From contig NZ_KE150260.1 of the NCBI RefSeq assembly GCF_000411115.1, positions 15,824 through 79,823 of the forward strand: a DNA stretch of 64,000 bases, written 5' to 3'. Below the pieces are notes generated by a model. It saw only the letters and a list, made by a program, of their open reading frames with translations. It searched no databases and had not been told where the DNA came from. Positions 8,204 to 18,198 of the stretch are shown here, piece after piece. Made by a program: the position numbers and the translations under genes. Each line of letters starts with the position of its first letter. Within the stretch, counting starts at the first letter, position 1. Source of the DNA: Capnocytophaga granulosa ATCC 51502 (GTDB lineage: Bacteria > Bacteroidota > Bacteroidia > Flavobacteriales > Flavobacteriaceae).

Positions 8204-10837
8204 ATGACCTCACAAGAGATAAGAGAGTTATTTCTAAAATTTTTTGAGAGCAAGGGACATACCATAGTACCCTCTGCTCCTATGGTGATTAAGAACGACC
8301 CTACCCTGATGTTTACCAATGCAGGTATGAACCAGTTCAAGGAATTTTTCTTAGGCAATGCCAAGCCTAAGTACAAGCGTGTGGTAGATACCCAAAAGTG
8401 TCTCCGTGTATCGGGTAAGCACAATGACTTGGAAGAAGTAGGACGTGATACCTACCACCATACTATGTTCGAGATGTTGGGCAACTGGTCTTTTGGCGAC
8501 TACTTCAAGAGGGAAGCTATCAGTTGGGCATGGGAACTGCTCACCGAAGTATATAAGATTCCAAAAGAAAACCTATATGTAACCGTGTTCGAAGGAAGTC
8601 CTGAGGAAGGCGTACCCTTTGACCAAGAGGCTTATGATATTTGGAAAGAGCGTATCGCCGAGGATCATATTCTCTTAGGAAATAAAAAGGATAATTTCTG
8701 GGAAATGGGTGATCAAGGCCCTTGTGGTCCTTGTTCTGAAATTCATGTAGATATTCGTTCGGAAGAAGAAAAAGCTAAGGTAGCAGGTCGTGATTTGGTC
8801 AATAATGATCACCCACAGGTAATTGAGATTTGGAACAACGTCTTTATGGAGTTCAACCGCAAGGCCGATGGTTCCTTGGAGAAACTCCCTGCACAGAATG
8901 TGGATACAGGTATGGGCTTTGAGCGCCTTTGTATGGTGCTACAAGGCAAGCAGTCCAACTATGATACGGACGTCTTTACACCCCTGATCCACAAGGTAGA
9001 AGAGATTACCAAAACTAGCTATACCAATGGGATCAAGGTAACCCCCGAAGAAGAACAGATCAATGTGGCGATACGTGTGATTGCCGACCACATTAGGGCG
9101 GTCGCCTTTGCTATAGCTGATGGGCAATTGCCCTCCAACAATGGAGCTGGTTATGTGATTCGCCGTATCTTGCGCCGTGCCATTCGTTATGGCTTTACTT
9201 TCTTAGGACAGAAAGAACCTTTCATCTATAAGTTGGTAGAGACCTTGGCTAAGCAAATGGGCAGCACTTTCCATGAGTTAGAAAAAGAGTTCCTCTTGAT
9301 TGTAAGTGTGATTAAGGAAGAAGAAGCCTCTTTCTTGCGTACATTGGAGCAAGGACTATTGATGCTAGATGTAATGATACAGAACACTACCGATAAGCAA
9401 CTCTCAGGTAGTAAAGCCTTTGAACTCTATGATACTTATGGTTTTCCTAAAGACCTCACTGCCCTTATCCTTTCAGAACGTGGTATGACCTTGGACGAGG
9501 CCTCTTTTGAGGAGCACCTCCAAAAGCAGAAAGAACGCTCTCGTGCTGCCGCTCAAGTGAAAGCAGGTGACTGGGTCGTACTTCGTGATGACGAAGAAGA
9601 AGAGTTTGTCGGATATGATACACTGGAGGCAGTGGTTCGCTTGGTCAAATACCGTAAGGTAGAAAGCCAAAAGGACGGTACCCTTTACCAATTGGTGTTC
9701 AACACTACTCCTTTCTACCCTGAAGGAGGAGGACAAGTAGGAGACCGAGGTACGTTACAGTCGGCCAATGGAGAAATCATTTATATTATAGATACGAAGA
9801 AGGAGAACAACCTTATTATCCACTTAGCGGAACACCTGCCCGAAAACCTTACCGATCCGTTCAAGGCGGAAGTGCACCTTGCTGGTCGTACTTTGGCACA
9901 AGCCAACCACAGTGCTACTCACCTATTGCATCAGGCTCTAAGAGAGGTATTGGGTACCCATGTGGAACAAAAGGGTTCGCATGTATCTCCAGAGGCTTTG
10001 CGCTTTGACTTTTCACACTTTGCCAAACTCACTCAGGAAGAACTCACTGAGGTAGAGCGCTTGGTGAACAAACGTATCTATGAGAAAATTCCACTTCAGG
10101 AGCATCGCAATATTCCTATCCAACAGGCTTTGGAGGCTGGAGCTATGGCACTCTTTGGAGAAAAATATGGCGATAAGGTACGTATGATACAGTTTGGCGA
10201 AAGCCGAGAACTCTGTGGGGGTACCCATGTGAAGAATACAGGAGACATCTGGTTCTTTAAGATTGTTTCCGAAGGAGCCGTAGCCGCAGGGGTACGCCGT
10301 ATAGAGGCTATTACCAATGCGGGTGCCCTTAAGCACTTCTTATTACAAGAGAAACTCTTGGAAGAGGTTAAGTCCTCCCTTAAAAACCCTCAAGATCCTG
10401 TCAAGGCTATTGCTAATTTACAAGAGGAAAATGCACGCCTACACAAGGAGTTGGAGCAACTCAAGAAAGAACAAGCCAAACAGCTCAAGGGCGAACTCAA
10501 GGGCGAGTTTGTTCCCGTTGGTGATGTACAATGTCTTACTAAGCACTTGGATTTGGATGTAGCCACTCTTAAGGACTTAGCCTTTATGCTTGGTGAAGAG
10601 GTCAAAGATGCCTTTATTCTCTTTGGCTCTGCTCAAGAAGATGGCAAGGCCTTACTCTTGTGCTATATCAACAAGGAATTGGCTAAGAATAAAGGTTTAG
10701 ATGCAGGAAAGATTGTACGCGAATTGGGTAAATGTATCCAAGGAGGCGGCGGAGGTCAGCCTTTCTTCGCTACCGCAGGGGGTAAAAATCCTGAAGGTAT
10801 CGCTGAGGCTTTGGAAAAGGTAAAAACCATGTTATAA
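8204..10837 (+). CDS. alaS: Alanyl-tRNA synthetase
   Basis: Class II synthetase that charges and edits tRNA-Ala. At 877 residues it is full length. The catalytic core comes first ([20 protein letters not shown]), followed by the tRNA-recognition region, the editing domain with its metal-binding motif [11 protein letters not shown] and the matching ELCGGTHV, and a C-terminal C-Ala domain ending in a glycine-rich stretch ([14 protein letters not shown]). The ATG at 8204 begins with [19 protein letters not shown], which fits the family exactly. The heptamer repeat tract directly precedes it. Confidence 0.96.
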   Translation: MTSQEIRELFLKFFESKGHTIVPSAPMVIKNDPTLMFTNAGMNQFKEFFLGNAKPKYKRVVDTQKCLRVSGKHNDLEEVGRDTYHHTMFEMLGNWSFGDYFKREAISWAWELLTEVYKIPKENLYVTVFEGSPEEGVPFDQEAYDIWKERIAEDHILLGNKKDNFWEMGDQGPCGPCSEIHVDIRSEEEKAKVAGRDLVNNDHPQVIEIWNNVFMEFNRKADGSLEKLPAQNVDTGMGFERLCMVLQGKQSNYDTDVFTPLIHKVEEITKTSYTNGIKVTPEEEQINVAIRVIADHIRAVAFAIADGQLPSNNGAGYVIRRILRRAIRYGFTFLGQKEPFIYKLVETLAKQMGSTFHELEKEFLLIVSVIKEEEASFLRTLEQGLLMLDVMIQNTTDKQLSGSKAFELYDTYGFPKDLTALILSERGMTLDEASFEEHLQKQKERSRAAAQVKAGDWVVLRDDEEEEFVGYDTLEAVVRLVKYRKVESQKDGTLYQLVFNTTPFYPEGGGQVGDRGTLQSANGEIIYIIDTKKENNLIIHLAEHLPENLTDPFKAEVHLAGRTLAQANHSATHLLHQALREVLGTHVEQKGSHVSPEALRFDFSHFAKLTQEELTEVERLVNKRIYEKIPLQEHRNIPIQQALEAGAMALFGEKYGDKVRMIQFGESRELCGGTHVKNTGDIWFFKIVSEGAVAAGVRRIEAITNAGALKHFLLQEKLLEEVKSSLKNPQDPVKAIANLQEENARLHKELEQLKKEQAKQLKGELKGEFVPVGDVQCLTKHLDLDVATLKDLAFMLGEEVKDAFILFGSAQEDGKALLLCYINKELAKNKGLDAGKIVRELGKCIQGGGGGQPFFATAGGKNPEGIAEALEKVKTML

Positions 10838-10866
10838 CACCTATAACAAAATAGCTAATACATAAT

Positions 10867-10900
10867 AAATGGCGTTTCTATTTATGTAGAGACGCCATTT
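10867..10900. terminator. Terminator-like palindrome between alaS and a convergent gene
   Basis: AAATGGCGTTTCT pairs with AGAGACGCCATTT across an 8-base loop, with one G-T pair. It lies between the convergent ends of alaS and the 488-residue membrane protein gene. It resembles the palindrome at 14852-14906, so it may belong to a repeat family. Confidence 0.65.
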
Positions 10901-10908
10901 GTTGTGTT

Positions 10909-12375
10909 TTAAAAAATATACTGAGCTGCTGCCCTATCATATTTTTCAGGATATTTTTCTTTTACATAAGAATTGACATCAAAGAGAATACGCAGGGTGA
11001 TAGGGATGTTTTTCTCCTTATATCGGCGTGCCCAAAAGGAATATGCCCAGCGTATTGCTGTATCTTCTATATCACTATTGTTCAGATCTCGGCGGAGTTC
11101 CTCAGAGAGGTTGTGCTGAGTATATATCCTTACCAGTCCTCTTAGTTGGTTTTCTAGCATCCATTTCTCACTATAACCTCCTGAAGCAGGCTCTTCTTTC
11201 TCGGTTTGCTCCATCACTCGGTAGATGTCTTTGTATAAAGAGATATTGTTCTTATCCAGATAATACACCTTAAGTAGGTAACGCGCTCTAGCACTATAAC
11301 GGAGCAGTTGATTTTGATCCATATTTTCTAGGGTAAAAGTACCGAAATGTTTCCAAAAAGAGGAGAGCATATAAGAGTCTTTGCCGAGTTCCGTCACGAA
11401 ATTATAGAGGTCTTTTCCATGAGCATCTTTGCTTTCTTTACTACGGTCTATCTCAGGAGAGATTTCTTCTAAACCAAGTACAGATTTCACCTGATCGAAT
11501 AATTTTGTAAAGAAATCACGACCAAATTTGTCAGAATCCCACTTGTAAAACTCCTCAGGCTTATCCCATTCCATATAATCCTCTTGGTCTGCCTTAAAAG
11601 CAAGCGGATTGTAGGTCCCTTTGGTTTCTTCTTCAATACGATAGGTAATACAAGGCTCATCCTCTTCTTCAGGACTCTCTTCTATAGGTTCTTCTTCTTC
11701 ATAATATACATAAGAGTCGGTCGCTCTTGGCTCAGGGTCGTAATCTTTATTGATATAGGAATAGTCATCAAAATTCGGCTCTTTCGGCTGTTTATGATAG
11801 GCATAGATACTAATACCCGATACAAAGGCAAGGGTGATACCACAAATGGCCAAAACCACACCTCCCAATAGCCGAATACCGTGCCGCCAAAGCCATCTGC
11901 CTAAAAGAAAAACGGGAAGACACCCCACAAAGACAGCTAAAAACATAAGTAAGGAGGTATCTTTTTCTATTTCAAAGGAAAAATGATTCGTCAGATAGAT
12001 GATAAGATAATTGACAACCAATATACCTATGAAAATAACCTCCCCCAGTAGGAAATCCTCCATCCAAGGCAAGGGTTTGAGTGTTTTTTTCTTGATATGA
12101 TACCAAATAACCCCTATGATATTTCCCACTACCATAGAGAAAAACAAGAAATAGCAGAGCGAATGTAACAATAGGAAGAAAGAGTTACCATACTGGCTGT
12201 TATCGGTAAGCACATAAAAGGGAGCTAGTACGATTTTTAAGAATTCTTCAGCAGGTTCGTACCCATACAGATAGACCTTATCGTTGATAAATTGGGTTAT
12301 AAAAACAAGTAGGCCAACGATAGCAAGCGAAGTGAGTTGCACCAATACTATCGAACGTAAAAGATATTTTTTCAT
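10909..12375 (-). CDS. Uncharacterised membrane protein with acidic linker
   Basis: A 488-residue protein of unrecognised family. The first 200 residues hold about five hydrophobic segments (for example SIVLVQLTSLAIVGLLVFIT and LLGGVVLAICGITLAFVSG), so it sits in the inner membrane. A very acidic linker follows at about 225-260 (YYEEEEPIEESPEEEDEP). The C-terminal 200 residues are soluble, helical and rich in charged and aromatic residues. No catalytic motif is visible. It is transcribed alone, divergently from feoA, whose promoter lies in the shared 99-bp gap. Confidence 0.75.
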   Translation of the reverse strand: MKKYLLRSIVLVQLTSLAIVGLLVFITQFINDKVYLYGYEPAEEFLKIVLAPFYVLTDNSQYGNSFFLLLHSLCYFLFFSMVVGNIIGVIWYHIKKKTLKPLPWMEDFLLGEVIFIGILVVNYLIIYLTNHFSFEIEKDTSLLMFLAVFVGCLPVFLLGRWLWRHGIRLLGGVVLAICGITLAFVSGISIYAYHKQPKEPNFDDYSYINKDYDPEPRATDSYVYYEEEEPIEESPEEEDEPCITYRIEEETKGTYNPLAFKADQEDYMEWDKPEEFYKWDSDKFGRDFFTKLFDQVKSVLGLEEISPEIDRSKESKDAHGKDLYNFVTELGKDSYMLSSFWKHFGTFTLENMDQNQLLRYSARARYLLKVYYLDKNNISLYKDIYRVMEQTEKEEPASGGYSEKWMLENQLRGLVRIYTQHNLSEELRRDLNNSDIEDTAIRWAYSFWARRYKEKNIPITLRILFDVNSYVKEKYPEKYDRAAAQYIF

Positions 12376-12440
12376 AGGCTTTTGTCTTTCTTATACAGAA
12401 CAAAAGTAAATAAAATTTTTCATATATAAGAAAAAAATAG

Positions 12441-12448
12441 TATCTTTG
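12441..12448 (+). promoter_or_regulatory. -7 promoter box of feoAB
   Basis: TATCTTTG matches TAnnTTTG and lies 26 bp before the feoA start codon. No clear -33 TTG is present, only AT-rich sequence, so an activator may be needed. Confidence 0.55.
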
Positions 12449-12474
12449 CCTCCTTAAATTAAGTATAAATAAAA

Positions 12475-12720
12475 ATGACTCTTACTGTCAATGACCTTAA
12501 GCGTGGGGATAAATGCCTGATCAAAGAAGTAGTTACCGAACAGTTGCCTATGAAGCTGTTGGAACTGGGGTGTCTCCCCGGCAATAGTATAGAACTGGTG
12601 GAGATAGCCCCTTTGGGTGACCCGCTCTATTTGATTATTAATGATACTCATATGGCTATTCGCCGAGAGATGGCACAATATATTGAAGTAGAATTCTCTA
12701 ATTCAGATTCCAATGAGTAA
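12475..12720 (+). CDS. feoA: Ferrous iron transport protein FeoA
   Basis: A small cytoplasmic SH3-like protein of 81 residues that supports the ferrous iron transporter FeoB. It has the family pattern of an N-terminal strand (TLTVNDLKRGDKCLIKEV), a central LLELGCLPGNSIELVEIAPL, and the C-terminal PLYLIINDTHMAIRREMA. The stop codon overlaps the feoB start by 8 bp, so the two are translationally coupled. Confidence 0.92.
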   Translation: MTLTVNDLKRGDKCLIKEVVTEQLPMKLLELGCLPGNSIELVEIAPLGDPLYLIINDTHMAIRREMAQYIEVEFSNSDSNE

Positions 12721-14824
12721 GCATGAGATAAAAGTAGCACTGATAGGAAACCCCAATGTGGGAAAATCCTCTATCTTCAACTTGCTAACGGGTATGAACC
12801 AGCATGTGGGGAACTACCCAGGGGTTACTGTGGATAAGAAAGTAGGCTTTTGTAAGCTTTCCCAAACGATCAATGCCCGAATATACGACCTACCAGGTAC
12901 CTATAGCACCAATCCCAATTCTATGGACGAGAAGGTGGCCATCAGTTGTCTCTTGGACAAAGATGATATAGACTTTCCCGATGTGGTAGTGCTGGTGGCC
13001 GATGTGGAGAACCTCAAGCAAAACCTCTATCTCTATACCCAGATAAAGGACTTTGGCATTCCTATGATCTTGGCAATCAATATGGCCGATCGGATGAAGC
13101 CTCGTGGTATCACCATAGATATACCCGCCTTGGAAGCCGCACTCCATACACGCATAGCTCTTGTGAGCACTCGACAGAAAATGGGGATAGAGGAGTTGAA
13201 AGAGTTGATTATCAATTACAAGAAACTCCCCTTGGAGAAGGTTATAGATATCAACCGTATAGACCCTACTTATTTCAAAACGCTCAAGGAGAAATTCCCC
13301 AATGAAGAATTAGGCAAACTCTGGATGGTCATCTCTCAAAACTTTGAGGTGATAGGGGCACTGCGCAAGGTAGAAATTCAAAAAGAGCATATAAAAACCG
13401 AGGCCGAAATCAAGAAAATGCAGCAGCGGGAGACCATTCTCCGTTATCAGGCTATAAACCATGCACTCAAGGATACTTATAAGGTAACAGCAGTGGGTAC
13501 TCGTGCCCTTTTGGATAAAATTCTTTTGCACAAGGTATGGGGCTATGTGATTTTTATGGCCATATTACTGCTGATTTTCCAAATGATATTCTATGTAAGT
13601 GAATACCCCAAAGGATGGATAGAAAGCGCCTTAGGCTGGGTAGGCACTTGGATCGGCAATGTATTGCCCGAAGGCTCGCTCACCTCCCTTCTGGTAGATG
13701 GGGTGATTCCAGGGCTTACTGCCGTAGTTTCTTTTGTTCCCCAGATAGCGCTGCTCTTTTTCTTTATCTCCCTACTAGAGGAAAGCGGCTATATGAGTAG
13801 AGTGGTTTTCCTTATGGATAGGATCATGCGTCCCTTTGGGCTTAATGGTAAGGGAACTATTCCGCTAATCTCAGGTGCTGCCTGCGCTATACCAGCGGTA
13901 ATGGCTACCCGTACTATTGAGAGCTGGCGTGAGCGATTAATTGCTATTCTGGTAACTCCCTTTATTACTTGTTCTGCAAGACTGCCTATCTATCTGATTA
14001 TGATAAAGCTCGTGATTCCAGAGGGAAATTACTTCTTCTTTAACAATCAGGCAGTAGCGCTTTTCTTACTCTATATGTTTGGCGTATTTATGGCCATCTT
14101 CTCCGCTTGGCTCTTGAGCAAGTTCTTGGTGCTGAAGAATGCTTTCCAAACACACTTTATTGTAGAGATGCCAACCTACAAAGTACCTTTGGCACGAAAT
14201 GTGCTACTAACCGTATATGATAAATCTAAGGCCTTCGTCCTCAGTGCAGGGAAGATTATATTCTTTATGACGGTGCTCATCTGGTTCTTACAGACCCATG
14301 GGCTAAGTGAGAAGTACCACAATGCTGAAGTACATACCGAGCAGCTGGCCAGCCAATATGGTTGGGATGAGGACGAGAAGGAACACTACCTTTTAAGCTA
14401 TCGTACCGAAAACTCCCTTTTAGGGAATATGGGCAAGTTTGTAGAACCTGTGTTCCGTCCCTTAGGCTATGACTGGAAGATCAGTATAGCTGTATTAGGT
14501 TCCTTTGCCGCACGAGAGACCTTTGTAAGTACCTTGGCCACTATCTATAGTTTGGGTGAGGTAGATGTAGAAGAAGGCGAGGCTGAACAACGTACAGTGG
14601 TAGCTCGTTTGCAACAAGAAATGCGTCCCGATGGTACCCCTGTCTTTAATTTGGCCACAGGGGTCTCTATCCTACTATTCTTTGCCTCCGCTATGCAGTG
14701 TATCAGTACCTTTGCCATCGTACGCAAGGAAACCAATAGCTGGAAATGGGCGATTTTGCAATGGGTTTTCATGACAGGCTTTGCGTATCTTTCGGCTTTT
14801 GCTGCTTATCAGCTCTTGAGTTGA
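12713..14824 (+). CDS. feoB: Ferrous iron transporter FeoB
   Basis: Inner-membrane Fe(II) importer of 703 residues. The N-terminal G domain has the P-loop GNPNVGKSS and the later DLPGTYS and NMAD motifs. A helical GDI-like spacer follows. The membrane part contains the two conserved gate repeats, including SGAACAIPAVMATRTI and the second around SFAARETFVSTLATIYSL. It starts inside the end of feoA and ends just before a palindromic terminator. Uptake of ferrous iron suits growth at low oxygen. Confidence 0.95.
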   Translation: MSKHEIKVALIGNPNVGKSSIFNLLTGMNQHVGNYPGVTVDKKVGFCKLSQTINARIYDLPGTYSTNPNSMDEKVAISCLLDKDDIDFPDVVVLVADVENLKQNLYLYTQIKDFGIPMILAINMADRMKPRGITIDIPALEAALHTRIALVSTRQKMGIEELKELIINYKKLPLEKVIDINRIDPTYFKTLKEKFPNEELGKLWMVISQNFEVIGALRKVEIQKEHIKTEAEIKKMQQRETILRYQAINHALKDTYKVTAVGTRALLDKILLHKVWGYVIFMAILLLIFQMIFYVSEYPKGWIESALGWVGTWIGNVLPEGSLTSLLVDGVIPGLTAVVSFVPQIALLFFFISLLEESGYMSRVVFLMDRIMRPFGLNGKGTIPLISGAACAIPAVMATRTIESWRERLIAILVTPFITCSARLPIYLIMIKLVIPEGNYFFFNNQAVALFLLYMFGVFMAIFSAWLLSKFLVLKNAFQTHFIVEMPTYKVPLARNVLLTVYDKSKAFVLSAGKIIFFMTVLIWFLQTHGLSEKYHNAEVHTEQLASQYGWDEDEKEHYLLSYRTENSLLGNMGKFVEPVFRPLGYDWKISIAVLGSFAARETFVSTLATIYSLGEVDVEEGEAEQRTVVARLQQEMRPDGTPVFNLATGVSILLFFASAMQCISTFAIVRKETNSWKWAILQWVFMTGFAYLSAFAAYQLLS

Positions 14825-14851
14825 TAAACAAAAGTTTAATTAGTTAAGATG

Positions 14852-14906
14852 AAATAAATTGCGTTTCTACAAATTGGCTTGCACCCAGGTAGAGACGCAA
14901 TTTATT
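14852..14906. terminator. Palindrome downstream of feoB (terminator or repeat element)
   Basis: An 18-bp inverted repeat (AAATAAATTGCGTTTCTAC with GTAGAGACGCAATTTATT) surrounds an 18-base loop. The core TAGAGACGC is shared with the palindrome at 10867-10900, and TTATTGCGTC repeats just outside. It could end feoAB transcription. Confidence 0.6.
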
Positions 14907-14985
14907 GCGTCTTAGAAGGTTTAGCGTCTCTTCATTTTAACTATTGATTGGCATTAAAAAAGTAGGAATACTCGTTTTTTTTGAT

Positions 14986-14993
14986 TACTTTTG
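14986..14993 (+). promoter_or_regulatory. -7 promoter box of lemA
   Basis: TACTTTTG matches TAnnTTTG and lies 24 bp upstream of the lemA start codon. Confidence 0.55.
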
Positions 14994-15017
14994 CGTGAAA
15001 TTTAAATTCATCTTATC

Positions 15018-15584
15018 ATGACTGGACTTATTATTGTCATTGCCCTTGTAGTGGTAGTAGTGCTTTGGTACATCAGTGCCAATAACAAATTGGTCGCCTT
15101 GGCCAATAACCGAGAGAATGCTTTTGCTGATATAGATGTACAGCTCAAGCAGCGCCATGACCTAATTCCACAGCTAGTAGCTGCCGTAAAGGGTTATATG
15201 AACCACGAGGCAGAGGTACTCACTCGCGTAACTCAGGCACGCTCTCAGGCGCTCAGTGCCACTACCGTAAATGATAAAATTGAGGCTGAAAAAGAACTCT
15301 CTTCAGCTATGCGTGCTCTCAGTATACAAGTAGAGGCCTATCCAGAACTTAAAGCCAATACCAACTTTATGCATTTACAGGAAGAAATTGCTGATATAGA
15401 GAACAAATTGGCCTCTGTACGTCGTTATTTCAACTCCACTACCAAGGAACTCAATACAGCAATCCAATCCATTCCTACCAATATTGTCGCAGGCTTTAAA
15501 CACATGACTCCTCAGCCATTCTTTGACTTAGGAAAAGAGGAACGCAAACAATTGGATAAAGCACCAGAAATTTCTTTTTCGTAA
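15018..15584 (+). CDS. lemA: LemA family protein
   Basis: A 188-residue protein with an N-terminal membrane helix (LIIVIALVVVVVLWYIS) and a long antiparallel helical domain. The family signature ENAFADIDVQLKQRHDLIPQ and the later ANTNFMHLQEEIADIENKLA plus RRYFNSTTKELN are all present. LemA's biochemical role is unclear. In Bacteroidetes it is typically next to an HtpX-like protease, as here, though a coiled-coil gene sits between them. Confidence 0.9.
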   Translation: MTGLIIVIALVVVVVLWYISANNKLVALANNRENAFADIDVQLKQRHDLIPQLVAAVKGYMNHEAEVLTRVTQARSQALSATTVNDKIEAEKELSSAMRALSIQVEAYPELKANTNFMHLQEEIADIENKLASVRRYFNSTTKELNTAIQSIPTNIVAGFKHMTPQPFFDLGKEERKQLDKAPEISFS

Positions 15585-15622
15585 GTAATACAATGCCTTG
15601 TTAAAGGTTAAAAAGAGAAACT

Positions 15623-16363
15623 ATGGCAACCGTTACAGAATTATACCAAGCTGTCAGAGATAAATTTGGGATAGAAATAGCAGAGCTTCTGACCTCCTAT
15701 ATAACACATCTTACAGACCTCACAGAGATAAAGAAGGAGCAAACAGAGCTAAGGATAGACATGGCACAAGTTCGTTCTGAAGTCTCACAACAGCGCTCTG
15801 ATCTTACAGCAGAATTAGTAAAACTCCATACAGAAATCAAGCTATTACGTATGGATATGGAAGGGCATGTAGTACAGCTTCGTGCAGAAATTTCTCAAGT
15901 TCGTGCAGATATGGAGGGACATGTAGTACAACTCCGTGCAGAAATCTCTCAAGTTCGCTCGGAACTCAAGGAAGAAATAGCACAGCTTCGTTCAGAAATA
16001 TCTCAAGTTCGTACAGATATGGAGGGACATGTAGTACAACTCCGTGCAGAAATCTCTCAAGTTCGTTCAGAACTCAAGGAAGAAATAGCACAGCTCCGTG
16101 CAGAAATCTCTCAGGTTCGTTCTGAACTCAAGGAAGAAATAGCGCAGCTCCGTTCTGACATGGAAGTACATGTGGCACAACTTCATGCAGAAATCTCTCA
16201 GGTTCGTTCAGAACTCAAGGAAGAAATAGCGCTACTTCGTTCTGAACTAAAAGAAGATATCCATAAGGCCTTTACACAGATGAATAATAATATCATTAAA
16301 TGGTTAGTAGGCTTCTTTATCTCTATGATGCTTATGATATTGGGGTTATATTTTACAAAATAG
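15623..16363 (+). CDS. Coiled-coil repeat protein with C-terminal membrane anchor
   Basis: A 246-residue protein of unknown function. A short globular N-terminus (TELYQAVRDKFGIEIAELL) is followed at about 50-210 by degenerate repeats of units such as SELKEEIAQLRAEISQVR and DMEGHVVQLRAEISQVR. These predict one long coiled coil. A single C-terminal helix (WLVGFFISMMLMILGLYFT) anchors it in the membrane with most of the protein outside the bilayer on one side. The overall design resembles DUF1640/CCDC90-type proteins. The repeats are conserved at DNA level (about 15850-16250), so copy number could change by recombination. Confidence 0.8.
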   Translation: MATVTELYQAVRDKFGIEIAELLTSYITHLTDLTEIKKEQTELRIDMAQVRSEVSQQRSDLTAELVKLHTEIKLLRMDMEGHVVQLRAEISQVRADMEGHVVQLRAEISQVRSELKEEIAQLRSEISQVRTDMEGHVVQLRAEISQVRSELKEEIAQLRAEISQVRSELKEEIAQLRSDMEVHVAQLHAEISQVRSELKEEIALLRSELKEDIHKAFTQMNNNIIKWLVGFFISMMLMILGLYFTK

Positions 16364-16430
16364 TCCCATAGGAATTATTATGCATGGGTTTTACTTGTCA
16401 TTACTTTTTATCTTTTACTTTAGTTAAGGA

Positions 16431-17360
16431 ATGCAATACCTCGGAATACAACAACAAATAACAAGAAATAATACCAAGTCTGTATTGTTTCTCTTGGCGT
16501 TCCCGCTACTTATTTTAGTAGGGGTATATGTGGTATTGTATGTGCTCTCTGACCAAGATATAGAACAAACCAATATGCAATTCCTTTCAGTAGTTCCTAT
16601 AGTACTGGCGGGAGTGGGTATATGGTTTGTTATCTCTTACCTCTTCCATACCCAGATGATCCAAATGGCAACTCATTCGGAGCCTTTGGAGCGTAGGAAT
16701 AACAAGCGGGTGTATAACCTGACGGAAAACCTATGTATGTCGGTAGGAATGCCCATGCCTAAGCTCTATATCATAGAGAGTGATGCGCTGAATGCTTTTG
16801 CTTCAGGGATCAATGAAAAAACTTTTGCCATTACCCTAACACGTGCGATCATTAACACCCTCAGTGATGAGGAGTTGGAAGGAGTGATTGCCCATGAACT
16901 GACGCATATCCGTAATCGTGATGTGCGCCTACTGATAGTAACTATTGTGTTTGTCGGTATCTTTGCCACTATAGCCGATTTGGCCTTGCGAATGCTCCTA
17001 AACGGAGGGGGGAATATGTTTTCCTCTCGCAATCGCAAGAATGACAAGGGCGGCGGAGCCATGCTCTTGCTTATTATCCTTTTAGTGGCAGGGGCTATCT
17101 ATTTCCTTTCTATTCTTTTTAAGCTGGCGCTCTCTCGCTCACGGGAGTATATGGCCGATGCAGGAGCAGTGGAGCTTACTCATAATTCCATGGCACTGGC
17201 CAGCGCGCTGAGAAAAATATCGGGACACTCTACCCTAAAAGAAGTGGGAAATGATGAGGTAAAGGAACTTTTTATTGACTACGAAGCTGAAGGCTTTTTC
17301 TCTCTTTTTGCCACCCACCCACCTATTGAAAAGCGTATCCAAGTATTAGAACAGTATTGA
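16431..17360 (+). CDS. HtpX-like M48 family zinc metalloprotease
   Basis: A membrane protease of 309 residues for quality control of membrane proteins. Two N-terminal helices (SVLFLLAFPLLILVGVYVV and VVPIVLAGVGIWFVISYLF) precede the active site HELTHIRNRD at about residues 154-163, which has the HExxH zinc motif. Two more helices follow, then the third-ligand region SREYMADAGAVEL. Family length is normal. It follows lemA and the coiled-coil gene, and its TGA overlaps the next gene's possible TTG start. Confidence 0.9.
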   Translation: MQYLGIQQQITRNNTKSVLFLLAFPLLILVGVYVVLYVLSDQDIEQTNMQFLSVVPIVLAGVGIWFVISYLFHTQMIQMATHSEPLERRNNKRVYNLTENLCMSVGMPMPKLYIIESDALNAFASGINEKTFAITLTRAIINTLSDEELEGVIAHELTHIRNRDVRLLIVTIVFVGIFATIADLALRMLLNGGGNMFSSRNRKNDKGGGAMLLLIILLVAGAIYFLSILFKLALSRSREYMADAGAVELTHNSMALASALRKISGHSTLKEVGNDEVKELFIDYEAEGFFSLFATHPPIEKRIQVLEQY

Positions 17361-17362
17361 CA

Positions 17363-17800
17363 ATGCACCCCTCTATCCTCAAATACCTACCCCATCGCCC
17401 CCCGATGCAAATGGTCGATACCATCACTCTTATCAATGATACAAGTATTGTTACTTGTTTTCAGATCAAGGAAGATTGTATCTTCTTGTATGAGGGACAC
17501 TTCACCGAATCGGGATTGATAGAGAATATGGCACAAACCTGTTCCGCTATCGTGGGACAATTTTTTTTTGATAAAAATGACGAAGGCTCTAAGAAAATCA
17601 TAGGCTATATCAGCGCTATAAAGAAAGCTGAAATATTTGACCTACCGCAAGTCACCCAAACCATTCGCACCGAGGCCTCCCTGCTCTCTCGTTATGATGA
17701 TAAGGGGTATAGTATCTGTGCGATGGATTGTGCTGCCTATTACCAGCAGCACTTATTGGCAACCGCTCAAATGAATCTTTTTATAAAAGAAAACGACTGA
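17363..17800 (+). CDS. Hotdog-fold 3-hydroxyacyl-ACP dehydratase-like protein
   Basis: A 145-residue single hotdog domain. LPHRPPMQMVDTI at the N-terminus and the GHF element in LYEGHFTESGLIENMAQTCS match the FabZ/ApeI-P type dehydratases found in aryl-polyene and flexirubin gene clusters. The ATG at 17363 is taken; a TTG six bases earlier overlaps the preceding stop. Its stop overlaps the start of the next gene (ATGA), so the block from here to the response regulator is probably one operon. A role in flexirubin-type pigment or lipid synthesis is inferred from family and neighbours. Confidence 0.75.
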   Translation: MHPSILKYLPHRPPMQMVDTITLINDTSIVTCFQIKEDCIFLYEGHFTESGLIENMAQTCSAIVGQFFFDKNDEGSKKIIGYISAIKKAEIFDLPQVTQTIRTEASLLSRYDDKGYSICAMDCAAYYQQHLLATAQMNLFIKEND

Positions 17801-18198
17801 TGAAAGAAAACGAACTCCCTCAAGAAAAAGGAGCTTTAGATGGCATGAAAGAGCTTTGTTATGTAACAGATGCTCAGGGAAAATATACCACTGCCCTAAG
17901 TGAAGGTTGGGAGGTGAAGAATATTGCCTTGGAGGCTTCTTTTGGCCTTTTACAGGAGCAGATGCAAGAGGCTAAGACTCAGATACAAGCAGGTAAGCAA
18001 AGCCCCATAGTGTACTATATGATACGTGAACGTATGGATTGGGCTACCTTAGCTAGTTATATGAACAGATGGCAATGGATTATCAAGAGACATGCCAAAC
18101 CTAAAGTATTTGCTCGTTTGTCAGAGAAGACTTTGAGAAAATATGCTGAAATATTTGGAATTTCTGTAGAAGAACTTAAAAACTTCTCAGCGATATGA
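17800..18198 (+). CDS. Conserved small protein of the pigment/ABC operon, possible helix-turn-helix
   Basis: A 132-residue cytoplasmic protein. The central part is helical (YYMIRERMDWATLASYMNRW) and the C-terminus (SEKTLRKYAEIFGISVEELK) resembles the last helices of an XRE-type helix-turn-helix domain. The ATG at 17800 overlaps the previous stop, and the stop overlaps the next gene's start, so translation is coupled on both sides. An upstream in-frame ATG at 17728 would extend it across the dehydratase gene and is rejected. The family is not recognised; regulation of the operon is a guess. Confidence 0.65.
   Translation: MKENELPQEKGALDGMKELCYVTDAQGKYTTALSEGWEVKNIALEASFGLLQEQMQEAKTQIQAGKQSPIVYYMIRERMDWATLASYMNRWQWIIKRHAKPKVFARLSEKTLRKYAEIFGISVEELKNFSAI

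Noticed and set aside
17728..17799. Upstream ATG extension of the 132-residue protein
   Set aside because: It would overlap most of the end of the dehydratase gene in another frame, and the ATGA overlap at 17800 gives a natural coupled start.
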